Positions 7,935 to 18,200 of a stretch of DNA of 64,000 nt are shown here, in pieces. The notes below the pieces were generated by a model. The model made no database searches and was not told the origin of the DNA. It saw nothing but the letters and a program-made list of their open reading frames with translations. The stretch is from Phytomonospora sp040655735 (GTDB lineage: Bacteria; Actinomycetota; Actinomycetes; Mycobacteriales; Micromonosporaceae). Within the stretch, counting starts at the first letter, position 1, and each line of letters begins with the position of its first letter. The stretch is taken from positions 682,001 through 746,000 of the forward strand of contig NZ_JBFAKK010000002.1 in assembly GCF_040655735.1 (NCBI RefSeq). Reading direction: 5' to 3'. Made by a program: the position numbers and the translations under genes.

Positions 7935-9607
7935 CGCACGCTCCCCTCGGCCTGGAGTTCGGCGACGCGGCCGTCGGCGACCCGCAGCACGCGGTCGACC
8001 CCGTCGAGCAGGGCGGGCCGGTGCGCGACGATCAGCGCGGTCCGCTCGGCGCCCGACAGCAGCCGCCGCGTCGCGTCGGTCACCGCCGCCTCGCTGCGGC
8101 CGTCGAGGCTCGCCGTCGGCTCGTCGAGAAGCAGCAGCGGCGCGTCCCGCAGGAACGCCCGCGCCAGCGCCAGCCGGCGCGACTGGCCCGCCGACAGGCC
8201 CGTGCCCCGGTCCCCGAGCAGCGTGTCGTAGCCGTCGGGCAGCTCGTCGATGAACTCCGCGTCGGCAGCCGAGGCCGCCGCACGCACCCGCTCGGCACCG
8301 GCTCCGGGATCACCGAGCCGGATGTTGTCGGCCACCGAACCGGCGAACAGGTGCGCGCGCTGCGGCACCCACCCGATCCGGCGGCGCCACTCGTCGAGGT
8401 CCAGCTCGGCGAGGTCGACGCCGTCGACCAGGACCCGTCCGCCGGTCGGCTCGACGAAGCCCAGCAGTACCGACAGGACCGTCGACTTCCCCGCGCCGCT
8501 CGGGCCGATGAGCGCAACGCGCTCGCCCGCCCGCACCACGAAGGACGCCCCGGCCAGGGCGCGCACGCCGTTCTCGGTGTACTCGACGGTGACGTCGTCG
8601 AACTCGATCGTGGCGAAGGACTCGGCCGGGCGGTGCCCGCCTTTGCGAAGCTTCTCGGCGCCCTCGACGACCGTCAGCGCCTCGTCCATCGCGGCCAGGC
8701 CCTCCTGGCTGGCGTGGAACTGGGTGCCCATCGCGCGCAGCGGAAGGAAGGCCTCGGGGGCCAGCAGCAGCACGAAGAAGGCGATGCGCAGGTCGAACTC
8801 GCCGGCCTGGAGGCGCAGGCCGATCGGCACGGCGACCAGCGCGACCGAGACGGTCGCGACGAGTTCGAGGACCAGCGCGGAGAGGAAGGCCACGCGCAGG
8901 GTGGCCATGGTCGCGCTGCGGTAGCGGTCGGCGACGTCGCGGACGGCCTCGGCCTGCTTCCCGGCGCGGCCGAAGACCTTCAGCGTGGACAGCCCGGCGA
9001 CGACGTCGAGGAAGTGCCCGCCGAGGCGCGACATCAGCCGCCACTGCTTCTCGGTCTTGGCCTTGGTGTGCCAGCCGACGAGGATGCCGAAGATCGGCAC
9101 CAGCGGCACGGTCACGGTGATGATGACGGCCGAGGCCAGGTCGGAGGCGTAGAGCATGACCAGGACGGCGACCGGGACGGTCGCGCCGAGCATGAGCTGC
9201 GGGAGGTAGCCGACGAGGTAGGAGTCGAGGCCGTCGATCCCGCGCGTGACCAGGGTCGCGGTCTCCCCGCCGCGCCTGCCGCGCAGCCAGCGGGGGCCGT
9301 GCGCGGCGGCGGCCGCGAGGGTCTCGGTGCGCAGGCGCGCCTTGATGGCGGCCGACGAGCGCGCGGCGAGGCGCCCGTGCGCCCACGACAGCAGTGCGCG
9401 CACGCCGAAGGCGGCCGCCACGAGGGCGAGGCCGCCGAGCAGGGTGGAGGCGGTCGGCGAGGTCACGGCCCGGGCGAGTGCCCCGGACAGCGCGTACGCC
9501 TGCACGCCGATCGCCGCGGCCGTCACCGCGCCGGTGACGGCCGTCAGCGCAAGGTAGCGGCGCAGCTCGGGCAGCCGCCGCGTCATCCGGGGATCCACGG
9601 GTCTCAC
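7931..9607 (-). CDS. cydD: CydD, ABC exporter subunit for cytochrome bd assembly
   Basis: 558 residues. The membrane domain covers about 1-320, including the cytoplasmic coupling region around AAAHGPRWLRGRRGGETATLVTRGIDGLDSY. The ATPase domain has Walker A GPSGAGKSTVL, signature LSAGQSRRLALARAF (Ala replaces the second Gly of LSGGQ, as in many CydD proteins), Walker B LLLLDEPTASLD and IVAHRPALL. It lies 27 bases after cydB and overlaps cydC. Gene order A-B-D-C on one strand indicates a single transcript for the oxidase and its maturation exporter. Confidence 0.93.
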   Translation of the reverse strand: MRPVDPRMTRRLPELRRYLALTAVTGAVTAAAIGVQAYALSGALARAVTSPTASTLLGGLALVAAAFGVRALLSWAHGRLAARSSAAIKARLRTETLAAAAAHGPRWLRGRRGGETATLVTRGIDGLDSYLVGYLPQLMLGATVPVAVLVMLYASDLASAVIITVTVPLVPIFGILVGWHTKAKTEKQWRLMSRLGGHFLDVVAGLSTLKVFGRAGKQAEAVRDVADRYRSATMATLRVAFLSALVLELVATVSVALVAVPIGLRLQAGEFDLRIAFFVLLLAPEAFLPLRAMGTQFHASQEGLAAMDEALTVVEGAEKLRKGGHRPAESFATIEFDDVTVEYTENGVRALAGASFVVRAGERVALIGPSGAGKSTVLSVLLGFVEPTGGRVLVDGVDLAELDLDEWRRRIGWVPQRAHLFAGSVADNIRLGDPGAGAERVRAAASAADAEFIDELPDGYDTLLGDRGTGLSAGQSRRLALARAFLRDAPLLLLDEPTASLDGRSEAAVTDATRRLLSGAERTALIVAHRPALLDGVDRVLRVADGRVAELQAEGSVR

Positions 9608-9634
9608 GGCTCGAAGACTACGGCCTGTAGAAGG

Positions 9635-10597
9635 TCAGTAGAAGAGCGGAGTCGACGACGTCACGCGCCTGCGCCACAGCCACCACATCACCGCCTGGAA
9701 GCCCAGCAGCACCGGGATCATCGGGGCTGCGGCGACGGTGAGCAGATCGAGGGCCGCGGCGTCGGCGGCGCCCTGCGTCACGGTGAGCGAGTTCACCGGT
9801 TCGGCGGCGTCGACGTAGCCGAAGGGCAGCCGCGCGAAACCGACGACGAGCAGTGGGGTGGCCACCGCGACGCACGTCGCCGCGAGGGCGCGCCCGTGCC
9901 GTCCGGCGACGGTGAGCCGCCCGGCCGCCAGGATGCCCGTCGCCAGGACCGCCGCCCCGGCGAGCGCCACGGCGGGCAGCTCGACGGCCCCGGCGGTGAA
10001 GAACCCGGCGACGGTGAGCACTCCGACGCCGATGAGGGTCGGCGCGACCCCGGCGGTGAGGACCGCCGAGCCCTTCGCGCGCGTCTGCGGCGTGCCGCGC
10101 AGGGCGAGGAGGGCCGCGCCGTGCAGGAGGATCAGCATCGCGAAGACCAGCCCGCACAGCAGCGAGAACCAGTTCGGCAGGCCGTGGCGGCCCTGGAGGA
10201 GCTGCCCGAGGAAGGCGCCCCAGCCGAGGGCGGTGACCAGCGCGCCGACGGCGATGAGCGCGTCGAAGATTCCGCGGCCGCGTTTCGCGCGGCCGCGGAT
10301 CTGCACGCACGCGGTGAAGGTGACCAGGCCGAACAGCAGGACCGCGAGCAGGGTGGCGTTCGTGCCGAGCAGTTTCCCGTCGAGCAGCGGGAACGCGCCG
10401 AGCAGCGCGCCGATCGCGGCGACCAGCCACACCTCGTTGCCGAGGAAGAACGGGCCGACGGTGGCCAGCGCCCGCCTGCGGCCGTCGTCGTCGGCGGCGA
10501 CGTGGCGAAACAGCATGCCGACGCCGTAGTCGAGGCCGGCGAGGACGAAGTACGCGGCGAACAGCAGCCCGACGAGGGCGTACCAGAGGGTTTCCAT
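9635..10597 (-). CDS. cydB: Cytochrome bd ubiquinol/menaquinol oxidase subunit II
   Basis: 320 residues from METLWYALVGLLFAAYFVLAGLDYGVGML, the standard CydB N-terminus; only two bases separate it from the cydA stop. Membrane helices run throughout. The conserved NEVWLVAAIGALLGAFP and the C-terminal MIPVLLGFQAVMWWLWRRR are present. The long same-frame extension upstream lies inside cydA and is not coding. CydB is the second core subunit of the bd oxidase, which reduces O2 at high affinity with electrons from quinol (menaquinol in actinobacteria). Confidence 0.94.
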   Translation of the reverse strand: METLWYALVGLLFAAYFVLAGLDYGVGMLFRHVAADDDGRRRALATVGPFFLGNEVWLVAAIGALLGAFPLLDGKLLGTNATLLAVLLFGLVTFTACVQIRGRAKRGRGIFDALIAVGALVTALGWGAFLGQLLQGRHGLPNWFSLLCGLVFAMLILLHGAALLALRGTPQTRAKGSAVLTAGVAPTLIGVGVLTVAGFFTAGAVELPAVALAGAAVLATGILAAGRLTVAGRHGRALAATCVAVATPLLVVGFARLPFGYVDAAEPVNSLTVTQGAADAAALDLLTVAAAPMIPVLLGFQAVMWWLWRRRVTSSTPLFY

Positions 10598-10599
10598 GG

Positions 10600-11889
10600 C
10601 TACCTCGTCCCTTGGGGAATGAGCAGGTGGGTGTCGGTGTCGACGTCGGTGCCGGGGTCGGGCCGCCACACGTCGGCGCGGGGTCCGCGCAGGCCGTGGC
10701 GCAGCATCAGCCACCAGGCGGTCAGCAGCAGCGCGCCCAGCACGGCGGTGAACCCGATGAAGGAGGTCCACATGCCGCCGACGCCTGCGCCGCCGAAGGC
10801 GTCGGCGGTCGTCTGGACGCCGTAGACGATCCAGGGCTGGCGTCCGACCTCGCGGAACACCCAGCCGGCGACCGCGGCGAGGAAGGGGAAGGGCACGAAG
10901 GCGATGAACAGCGGCATGATCCAGCGCAGCTTCGCGGCGAGCTTCCAGATCACGATCGGGGCGAGCAGCAGCAGGATCGTCGAGCCGGCCTCGCCGACCA
11001 TCGACATGAAGTCGAAGGACTCCCGCAGGCCGTCGGGGAGACGGTAGTCGCCGGCCCCGTACCGCGCGGCGAGTTCGGCGTTGACGGCGGCGGCCTCGGT
11101 CGCGTCGGCGGTCTTCATGGGCTGGATCTCGCCGACGAAGCCGTACTGCGCCCAGCCGGTGCCGAAGGCCCAGCCGATGCCCAGGAACAGGAAGGTGAAC
11201 CCGACCCGGAAGGAGCGCAGGAAGAACACGTCCTCGGTCCTGCGGAGGATGTGCCAGGCGGAGGTTCCGAGGATCACCACGCCGCCGGCGGACAGTGCCG
11301 CGCCGACGATGTGCAGGAAGGCCCACCAGGTCGAGGGGTTGGCGAAGACCGCGCCGACGTCGGTGAGCACGGCGGTGGCGGTGCCGTCGGCGGCGGTGCT
11401 CATCTCGTAGCCGACCGGGTTCTGCATGAAGCCGTTGGCGACCAGCACCCAGAAGGCCGAGAGGTAGGCGGTGATCGCCACGAGGTAGAGCAGCCCGAGG
11501 TGGACGGCCCTGGGCAGCTTGTGCCAGCCGAAGATCCACAGGGCGAGGAAGGTGGACTCGGCGACGAAGGCGACGATCGTCTCCATGGCCAGCGGGGCGC
11601 CGAAGACGCCGCCGACCAGGTGTGTCAGGCCCGACCAGCTCGTGCCGAACTGGAACTCCATCACGATCCCCGAGGCGATGCCCAGGGCGTAGTTGATCAC
11701 GTACATCAGGCCCCAGAAGCGGGTCATGCGGAAGTAGAGCTCGCGCTTCTCCTCCTTGCGGGCCAGCGTCGCGCGGGTCTGGAAGTACAGCAGCGCGGTG
11801 ACCAGTCCGAGGGTGACCAGCACGAACAGCCAGTGGATCGAGGTGGTGACCGCGAACTGCAGACGCGCGAGATCGAGTGCGCCCATCAC
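10600..11889 (-). CDS. cydA: Cytochrome bd oxidase subunit I
   Basis: 429 residues from GTG 11889 (ATG at 11886 is equally likely). The heme ligands are in context: the His of TTSIHWLFVLVTLG near residue 19, the helix block INYALGIASGIVMEFQFGTSWSG, and the later Q-loop region in its short form (about 430 residues, as in actinobacteria and Bacillus, against about 520 in E. coli long-Q-loop proteins). GRQPWIVYGVQTTADAF matches the conserved segment after the Q-loop. It heads the cydABDC unit and is divergent from a PadR gene with an inverted repeat between them. Confidence 0.95.
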   Translation of the reverse strand: MMGALDLARLQFAVTTSIHWLFVLVTLGLVTALLYFQTRATLARKEEKRELYFRMTRFWGLMYVINYALGIASGIVMEFQFGTSWSGLTHLVGGVFGAPLAMETIVAFVAESTFLALWIFGWHKLPRAVHLGLLYLVAITAYLSAFWVLVANGFMQNPVGYEMSTAADGTATAVLTDVGAVFANPSTWWAFLHIVGAALSAGGVVILGTSAWHILRRTEDVFFLRSFRVGFTFLFLGIGWAFGTGWAQYGFVGEIQPMKTADATEAAAVNAELAARYGAGDYRLPDGLRESFDFMSMVGEAGSTILLLLAPIVIWKLAAKLRWIMPLFIAFVPFPFLAAVAGWVFREVGRQPWIVYGVQTTADAFGGAGVGGMWTSFIGFTAVLGALLLTAWWLMLRHGLRGPRADVWRPDPGTDVDTDTHLLIPQGTR

Positions 11890-11907
11890 CGTCCTCCTGA
11901 TACCTGA

Positions 11908-11933
11908 GTAGACGACATGTTGGCAGTCTACAT
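11908..11933. promoter_or_regulatory. Candidate PadR operator in the cydA-padR divergent promoter region
   Basis: GTAGAC (11908-11913) and GTCTAC (11926-11931) form a perfect inverted repeat with a 12-base spacer. Inside it lies ATGT-N9-ACAT (11917-11933), close to the ATGT-N8-ACAT pattern known for PadR-family sites. It is 19 bases upstream of cydA and about 90 bases upstream of the PadR start. Confidence 0.55.
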
Positions 11934-12024
11934 ATCGAGTGCCTACGTACCAATGAGCCTTCCAACTGGGAATACGCGCAGGGCTCTGGCGCTCGTTCGG
12001 GCAAGACCACTAGACTCGCTACCT

Positions 12025-12345
12025 ATGAAGGCGAGCTCCCTCCACGGGCACCTCGACGCGCTGATCCTCGCGGTGGTCGAGGACGAACCACTCCACGGCT
12101 ACGCGATCATCGAGGCCCTGCGCGCCCGCAGCGAGGGCACGCTGGACCTCCCGACCGGCACCGTCTACCCGGCGCTGCGCCGCCTGGAGCGCGAGGGGCA
12201 CCTGCGCAGCGAGTGGTCCAACGTCGCCGGCCGCGACCGTCGCACCTACCGCCTGACCACCGGCGGCAAGAAGGCCCTCGCCGGGCGCCGGGGGGAGTGG
12301 CGGGAGTTCCGCGACACCATCAGCGCGGTCCTGGGCACGTCCTGA
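12025..12345 (+). CDS. PadR-family transcriptional regulator
   Basis: 106 residues from ATG 12025 (an in-frame start at 11917 would add unrelated residues). The PadR winged helix is clear: HLDALILAVVEDEPLHGYAIIEAL, LDLPTGTVYPALRRLEREGHLRSEW, GRDRRTYRLTTGGKKAL. The short form lacks a long C-terminal domain, as in PadR subfamily 2. It is divergent from cydABDC, so it may be a local repressor of the bd oxidase operon. That is inferred from position only; the effector is unknown. Confidence 0.9.
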   Translation: MKASSLHGHLDALILAVVEDEPLHGYAIIEALRARSEGTLDLPTGTVYPALRRLEREGHLRSEWSNVAGRDRRTYRLTTGGKKALAGRRGEWREFRDTISAVLGTS

Positions 12346-12491
12346 GCCGAGACATTCACCCCAATCACCTAACTGCCGTTACGCGATCCACACCTCGACG
12401 CCGGGTGCCGGACAAGATCGCGGACTAGGCTTGCCACCGGCCCTTGGTGGGACAACGAGGTCCTCACCCTCTGCGGCCGCTAGGAGCAGTG

Positions 12492-13862
12492 GTGATCAGC
12501 GTCTTCGACCTCTTCAAAGTCGGTATCGGCCCGTCGAGTTCCCACACCGTGGGGCCGATGCGGGCAGCGCATACCTTCATCGCCGGGCTGAAGGCCGACG
12601 GCCGGCTCGCGCAGGTCGAGGGGATCCGGGCCGAACTGTTCGGCTCGCTCGGCGCGACCGGGCACGGCCACGGCAGCGACAAGGCCGTCCTGCTCGGCCT
12701 CCTCGGCGAGGATCCCGAGACCGTCGACACCGCCACGGTCGGCGAGCGCGTCGCCGCCATCCGCGTGGCCCGCCGTATCCCCCTCATGGGCGTCCACGAG
12801 GTCGACTTCGACGAGCGTCGCGACCTCATCCTGCACCGCCGCAAGAGCCTCCCGTTCCACCCGAACGGCATGATCTTTCGCGCGATCGCCGCCGACGGCT
12901 CGGTGCTGCGCGAGCGCACGTACTACTCCGTCGGCGGTGGTTTCGTCGTCAACGACACCGCCGGGGCCGACGACCCGATCAAGGTCGACGACACGCCGGT
13001 GGCGCACCCCTTCAAGACCGGTGTCGAGCTGCTGGAGATCACCCGCGAGACGGGCCTGCCGATCAGCGGCGTCATGCTCGCCAACGAGCTGTCCTGGCGC
13101 AGTGAGGCCGACGTCCGCTCGGGCCTGCTGCACATCTGGGAGGTCATGCGCGAGTGCGTGCAGACCGGATGCACCACCGAGGGCACGCTCCCCGGTGGGC
13201 TGAAGGTGCCGCGCCGCGCGGTCGGCATGCACCGCGACCTCCAGGCCGAGATCTACGCGACCGACCCGCTGCGGGTGATGGACTGGGTGACGCTGTTCGC
13301 CCTGGCCGTCAACGAGGAGAACGCCGCCGGGGGCCGGGTCGTGACCGCGCCGACGAACGGCGCCGCCGGGATCGTCCCGGCCGTCCTGCACTACTACTGG
13401 CGTTTCATGCCCGGCGCGAGCGACGAGGGCGTGGTGCGCTTCCTGCTCACCGCCGGCGCGATCGGCGTGCTGTTCAAGGAGAACGCCTCCATCTCCGGCG
13501 CCGAGGTCGGCTGCCAGGGCGAGGTCGGCTCGGCCTGCTCGATGGCCGCCGCCGGGCTCACCGAGGTCATGGGCGGCACGCCCGCGCAGGTCGAGAACGC
13601 CGCCGAGATCGCCATGGAGCACAACCTCGGGCTGACCTGCGACCCGGTCGGAGGGCTCGTGCAGATCCCGTGCATCGAGCGCAACGCGGTCGCCTCCATC
13701 AAGGCGATCACCGCCGCCCGCATGGCGATGCGCGGTGACGGCGAGCACCACGTCTCGCTGGACAAGGTCATCAAGACGATGCGCGAGACCGGCGCCGACA
13801 TGAAGGTCAAGTACAAGGAGACCGCGCGCGGCGGACTGGCCGTCAACGTCATCGAGTGCTGA
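12492..13862 (+). CDS. sdaA: L-serine ammonia-lyase (iron-sulfur dependent, single chain)
   Basis: 456 residues from GTG 12492 with AGGAG five bases upstream (GTG 12489 is possible). The N-terminal beta-type domain starts [22 protein letters not shown]. The C-terminal alpha-type domain supplies the [4Fe-4S] cysteines in [17 protein letters not shown] and [19 protein letters not shown]. It converts L-serine to pyruvate and ammonia and is oxygen sensitive. Length and domain order match the bacterial type 1 enzyme. I looked for a glycine riboswitch or other leader in the 146 bases upstream and found none. A 10-bp hairpin follows the gene. Confidence 0.95.
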   Translation: MISVFDLFKVGIGPSSSHTVGPMRAAHTFIAGLKADGRLAQVEGIRAELFGSLGATGHGHGSDKAVLLGLLGEDPETVDTATVGERVAAIRVARRIPLMGVHEVDFDERRDLILHRRKSLPFHPNGMIFRAIAADGSVLRERTYYSVGGGFVVNDTAGADDPIKVDDTPVAHPFKTGVELLEITRETGLPISGVMLANELSWRSEADVRSGLLHIWEVMRECVQTGCTTEGTLPGGLKVPRRAVGMHRDLQAEIYATDPLRVMDWVTLFALAVNEENAAGGRVVTAPTNGAAGIVPAVLHYYWRFMPGASDEGVVRFLLTAGAIGVLFKENASISGAEVGCQGEVGSACSMAAAGLTEVMGGTPAQVENAAEIAMEHNLGLTCDPVGGLVQIPCIERNAVASIKAITAARMAMRGDGEHHVSLDKVIKTMRETGADMKVKYKETARGGLAVNVIEC

Positions 13863-13890
13863 GCCTTTACCTCCCCGCAGCGCACCGATA

Positions 13891-13923
13891 CCTTCGACGG
13901 ACCCGGGCACCGGCCGTCGAAGG
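13891..13923 (+). terminator. Hairpin after sdaA
   Basis: CCTTCGACGG (13891-13900) and CCGTCGAAGG (13914-13923) form a perfect 10-bp stem with a 13-base GC-rich loop, 28 bases after the sdaA stop and before the next rightward gene. No U-tract follows. Confidence 0.5.
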
Positions 13924-13949
13924 CGTGCCCCGCAGGATGTGAGGGACGC

Positions 13950-14951
13950 ATGAGGATCGCCGTGTTCGGCGCGGGGAGCATCGGCTGCCACCTGGGCGGG
14001 ATGCTCGCCGGGGTCGCCGAGGTCACGCTCATCGGCAGGCCGTCGGTCATGGACCCGCTGCGTTCCGAAGGGCTGACGCTGACCGGTGGCGGCCGCGCCG
14101 ACCGGCATGTCACCGGCCTTCGTCTGAGCACCGATCCCGGGGCGGCGGCCGAGGCCGACTACGTCCTGGTCACCGTGAAGTCGGGTGCGACCAAGGGCGC
14201 GGCGGCGGAGCTGGCGGGCGTCGGCGGCGACGCGGTCGTCGTCAGCTTCCAGAACGGGCTGCACAACCCGCGCCTGCTGCGCGATGGACTGCCCGGCCGC
14301 GAGGTGCTGGCCGGGATGGTCCCCTACAACGTCGCGCGGACCGCGCCCGCCCACTTCCACCAGGGCACCTTCGGCCGGCTCATGCTCGACGCCGGTCCGC
14401 GCTCGGCCCCGCTCGTGGCGGCCCTGGAGCGGGCCGGGCTGCCCACCGAGGCGCGCTCGGACATGCCCGGCGTCCAGCACGCCAAGCTGCTGATGAACCT
14501 CAACAACGCCGTCAACGCCCTGTCCGGCCTGCCCCTGCGCGACCAGCTCGGTCAGCGCGCCTACCGCGCCTGCCTCGCGCTGTGCCAGCGCGAGGCGCTG
14601 GCCGCCTACCGCGCCGCCGGGATCCGCCCCGCCAGGGTGAGCCCGGTGCCGCCGGGCCTCATGCCCTTCGTGCTCGGCCTCCCCGACGGCGTCTTCCGCC
14701 GCCTGGCGGCGTCGACCCTGCGCGTCGACGCCCGGGCGCGCTCGTCGATGTGGGACGACCTGCGCCAGGGCCGGCCCACCGAGATCGGCGAACTCCAGGG
14801 CGAGATCACCGCCCTCGCCGAACGCCACGGGACCCCGGCCCCGGCCAACGCCCGCCTCGCCGAGCTGGTCAGGCTCGCCGAGACCGAAGGCGCGCGCGCC
14901 TGGACCGGCCCCGAACTGCTCGCCGAGCTCCGCACCGCGCGAGACGCGTGA
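13950..14951 (+). CDS. panE: 2-dehydropantoate 2-reductase family protein
   Basis: 333 residues. The NAD(P)-binding Rossmann fold is at the N-terminus (MRIAVFGAGSIGCHLGGMLAG), then VTVKSGATKGAAAELA and VVSFQNGLHNPRLL (the conserved NG motif). The C-terminal helical domain has HAKLLMNLNNAVNALSG, which carries the catalytic Lys/Asn pattern, and SSMWDDLRQGRPTEIGELQGEI. This matches ketopantoate reductases, which make D-pantoate with NADPH in CoA synthesis. PanE-like paralogues acting on other 2-oxoacids are frequent and no other pan gene is nearby, so the exact substrate is less certain than the family. Confidence 0.83.
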   Translation: MRIAVFGAGSIGCHLGGMLAGVAEVTLIGRPSVMDPLRSEGLTLTGGGRADRHVTGLRLSTDPGAAAEADYVLVTVKSGATKGAAAELAGVGGDAVVVSFQNGLHNPRLLRDGLPGREVLAGMVPYNVARTAPAHFHQGTFGRLMLDAGPRSAPLVAALERAGLPTEARSDMPGVQHAKLLMNLNNAVNALSGLPLRDQLGQRAYRACLALCQREALAAYRAAGIRPARVSPVPPGLMPFVLGLPDGVFRRLAASTLRVDARARSSMWDDLRQGRPTEIGELQGEITALAERHGTPAPANARLAELVRLAETEGARAWTGPELLAELRTARDA

Positions 14952-15216
14952 CACCCCACCCCTAGGGCATGGCCGACTGTGCGGCTCTGCCCAGCGACAA
15001 GCGCGGCACGCCCGAGGCGCGGCACCCGCATCCCCTTGCACCACCTCGCGCAAACTCTGACGCGTACGGCGGGGGTCTCGGTGGAGCCGTCCCCCGCCAC
15101 CTCCCCCCGCCACCCCCCCCGCCACCCGCGCCACGGACGGCGGAACCGAGGCCCCTGCCCAGCGGCTAGCGCGACGCAGTCGCGTCAGCGACGCAGTCGC
15201 CAGTAACAATGACCAG
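14952..15216. other. Intergenic region with C-rich tract and palindromic direct repeats
   Basis: No gene seen. At 15091-15128 the sequence is a degenerate tandem of CCCCCGCCAC units. At 15171-15183 and 15188-15200 the 13-mer GCGACGCAGTCGC occurs twice, 17 bp apart; each copy is itself an inverted repeat (GCGAC-N3-GTCGC). The repeats end 17 bases before the AfsR-like gene and may be operators. Confidence 0.6.
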
Positions 15217-18200
15217 ATGTGGATAGCCCTGCTCGGCCCGCTCGAAGCGGCCGGCGACGACGGCCGCGCCCTGCCCGTCGCCGGCTCGCGGCTGCGCGGA
15301 CTGCTCGCGCTGCTGGCGCTCGACGCCGGGCACTGGGTCTCCGCCGACCGCGTCGGCGCCGCGCTGTGGCCCGGCGGGCCGGTCGCGGCCAACACCGTCC
15401 AGTCGCTGGTCTCGCGGCTGCGCGGAGCGCTCGGCGACCGCGAACTCATCGCCTCGGGCCCCGGCGGGTACCGGCTCGGCGTCGCACCCGACGACGTCGA
15501 CGCCCACCGCTTCGCCCGCCTGGCCGAACAGGGGCGCCGCGCACTGGCCGACGACGCCCACGGCCGCGCCGCCGCCGACCTGCGCGAAGCCCTCGACCTG
15601 TGGCGCACCGACCGGCCCGAAGCCCTCGACGGAGTCGCCGACGACGCCGTCGCGCGCCTGCTCGGCGAGCTCGCCGAGGCCCGCCTCGACCTCGCCGACG
15701 CCGAACTCGGCCTCGGCCGCGCCGCGCCGATCCTCCCTGAACTGCGCGAACGGGCCGCCGCCCAGCCCCTCGCCGAACGCGCCCAGGCGCAGCTCATGCG
15801 CGCCCTGGCGGCCACCGGGCGGCAGAGCGAGGCGCTCGCCGTCTTCGACGCCACCCGCCGCCGCCTCGCCGACGAACTCGGCGTCGACCCCTCGCCGCTG
15901 CTCACCGAGACCCACCGCACGGTCCTGCGCGGGAAACCCGTCGCCGTCCGCCGCGACAACCTCCCGGCGGCCATCACCAGCTTCATCGGCCGCGGCGACG
16001 ACCTCGCCGCCATCGGCGCGCTCCTGGACTCCTCGCGCCTGGTCACCCTCACCGGCCCCGGAGGCGCGGGCAAGACCCGCCTGGCGGTGAGCGCGGCGGC
16101 CGTCGAGACCGGCGGCGACGTGCGGCTCGTCGAACTCGCCCCGGTCGCCGACCCCGCCGAGATCCCCACGGCCGTGATGACCGCCCTCGACCTGCAAGAG
16201 CCCGTGCCCAGCGGCCGCCGCGGGGTCCCGGCCGCCGGGGACCCCGTCGAACGGATCGCCGCGGCTCTGCGCCGCCGCCCGGTGCTCCTCGTCGTCGACA
16301 ACTGCGAGCACCTCGTCGACGCCGCCGCGGCCATCACCGCGCGCCTGCTGGCCCGCTGCCCCGAACTGCGCGTCCTGGCCACCAGCCGCGAACCCCTCGG
16401 CATCACCGGCGAGGCGCTCTATCCCGTCGCGCCTCTCCCGTACCCGGCGCTCGCCCGGACCGTCGACGACGCCCTCGCCTACCCCGCCGTGCGCCTGCTC
16501 GCCGAGCGCGCCCGCGCCGCCCGCCCCGACTTCGCCGTCACCGAGGCCAACCTCGGGGCCGTCCTCGACATCTGCCGGCGCCTCGACGGGCTCCCGCTGG
16601 CGATCGAACTGGCCGCCGCGCGCCTGCGCGCCATGACCCCCGCCGAGGTCGCCGCCCGCCTCGGGGAGCGCTTCCGCCTGCTGACCGGCGGCGACCGTGC
16701 CGCCCTGCCCCGGCACCGCACGCTGCGCGCGGTGGTCGACTGGAGCTGGGAGCTGCTCACCGGGCCCGAACGCGAGCTGCTGGCGCTGATGTCGGTCTTC
16801 GCCGGCGGCGCGACCCTCGACGCCGTGGAGGCCGTCGCCGGCACCGACACCGTCGACGCGCTGACGTCCCTCGTCGACAAGTCCCTCGTCGTGCACGGCG
16901 CCGACGGCCGCTACCGGCTCCTGGAGACCATTCGCGAGTACGGTGCCGAACGCCTCACCGCCGGCGGCGCCGCCGAGGACGTCCACCGGCGCCACGCCGC
17001 GCACTACCTGTCGATCGCCGAACGCGAGGAGCCGCGCACCCGCACGAGCGCCCAACGGGCCGCGATCGCCGCCCTCAGCGCCGACTACGACAACATCCTC
17101 GGCGCCCTGCGCTGGGCGGTCGCGCACAGCGAAGGCGAGACCGCGGTGCGGATCATCGCCGCCCTCGGCTGGTACTGGTGGCTGCGCGGCAGGCACATCG
17201 ACCGGCGGCTGGCCACCGACGCCCTGGCCCTCGGAGACGGTGTCGCGCCCGCCCACCTCGCCCTGGCCCACGCGGGTTCGGCCTTCAACACCTTCGACTC
17301 CGGCGACTCCCTCAACGAGATGCTCGACCACGTCGAGCGCGCCCTCGCCCTGCGCGACGAGCACGACCTCGGCGCCGCATACCCGCAGCTGCGCATGCTC
17401 GACCTGCTCTCCGCCATGATCAACATGACCGGTGACGGGGCCGTCGAGGCCACCGCGCACATCCTCGAAGACCCCGACCCCTGGGCGCGGGCGGCCGGGC
17501 ACTCCTTCCACGGTGCCCTGCTCGTCAACGCCGGCCGCCTCGGCCGGGCCATCGAGTGCTTCGAACGGGCCAAGGCCGCCTTCGAGGACATCGGCGACCA
17601 CTGGGGACTGTCCTTCGTGGTCGCCGAGCTCGCCGAGATCTCCCTGATGAACGGCGACCTCGCCGCCGCCGGCGAGGCCTTCGACCGGGCCGTCGCGCTC
17701 GAAGACGAGATCGGCGCCGACTTCGGCTTCTCCCAGATGCGGATCCGCCGTGCCGCCGCCCGCGCCCTCACCGACCCGCCCGGGCGGGCCACCGCCCTGC
17801 TGCGCAGGACCCTCGTCGACGCCCGAGCCGCCGGCGAGGCCAACAACACCGTCCACGCCGGCGTCGCCCTCGCCGACCACCTGCGCCGCCTCGGCGACCT
17901 CGACGGCTCCGCCGAGGCGCTCGACCTGGTCGCCCCCGACCTCGCGCGCTGTCTCGGCCCGCCCCACCAGGTCGCCATCCACCAGGCCGCGCGGGCCCGC
18001 CTCGCTGTCCTGCGCGGCGAACCCGATGCCGCCGAGCTCGCCCGCGAGGCCGTCCTCAGCGCCGCGGCCACCGGCGACGGGCCCATCCTCGCCCGGGCAC
18101 TGGAGGCCTCGGCCGAGGCCGCGTTTGCCGGCGGCGAGCCCGAGCGGGCCGCACGCATGCTCGCCGAATGCGAGGTCGTCCTCGGCGGCGTCGACCGCTC

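Noticed and set aside
12346..12491. Glycine or serine-responsive riboswitch before sdaA
   Set aside because: No tandem aptamer-like conserved core or convincing structure seen.
15091..15128. CCCCCGCCAC tandem as a functional repeat
   Set aside because: Degenerate and of simple composition; probably slippage in a C-rich spacer.
12480..16406. 1308-codon antisense frame across sdaA, panE and the AfsR-like gene
   Set aside because: Crosses three well-supported genes; Ser/Arg/Gly-rich with no domains.
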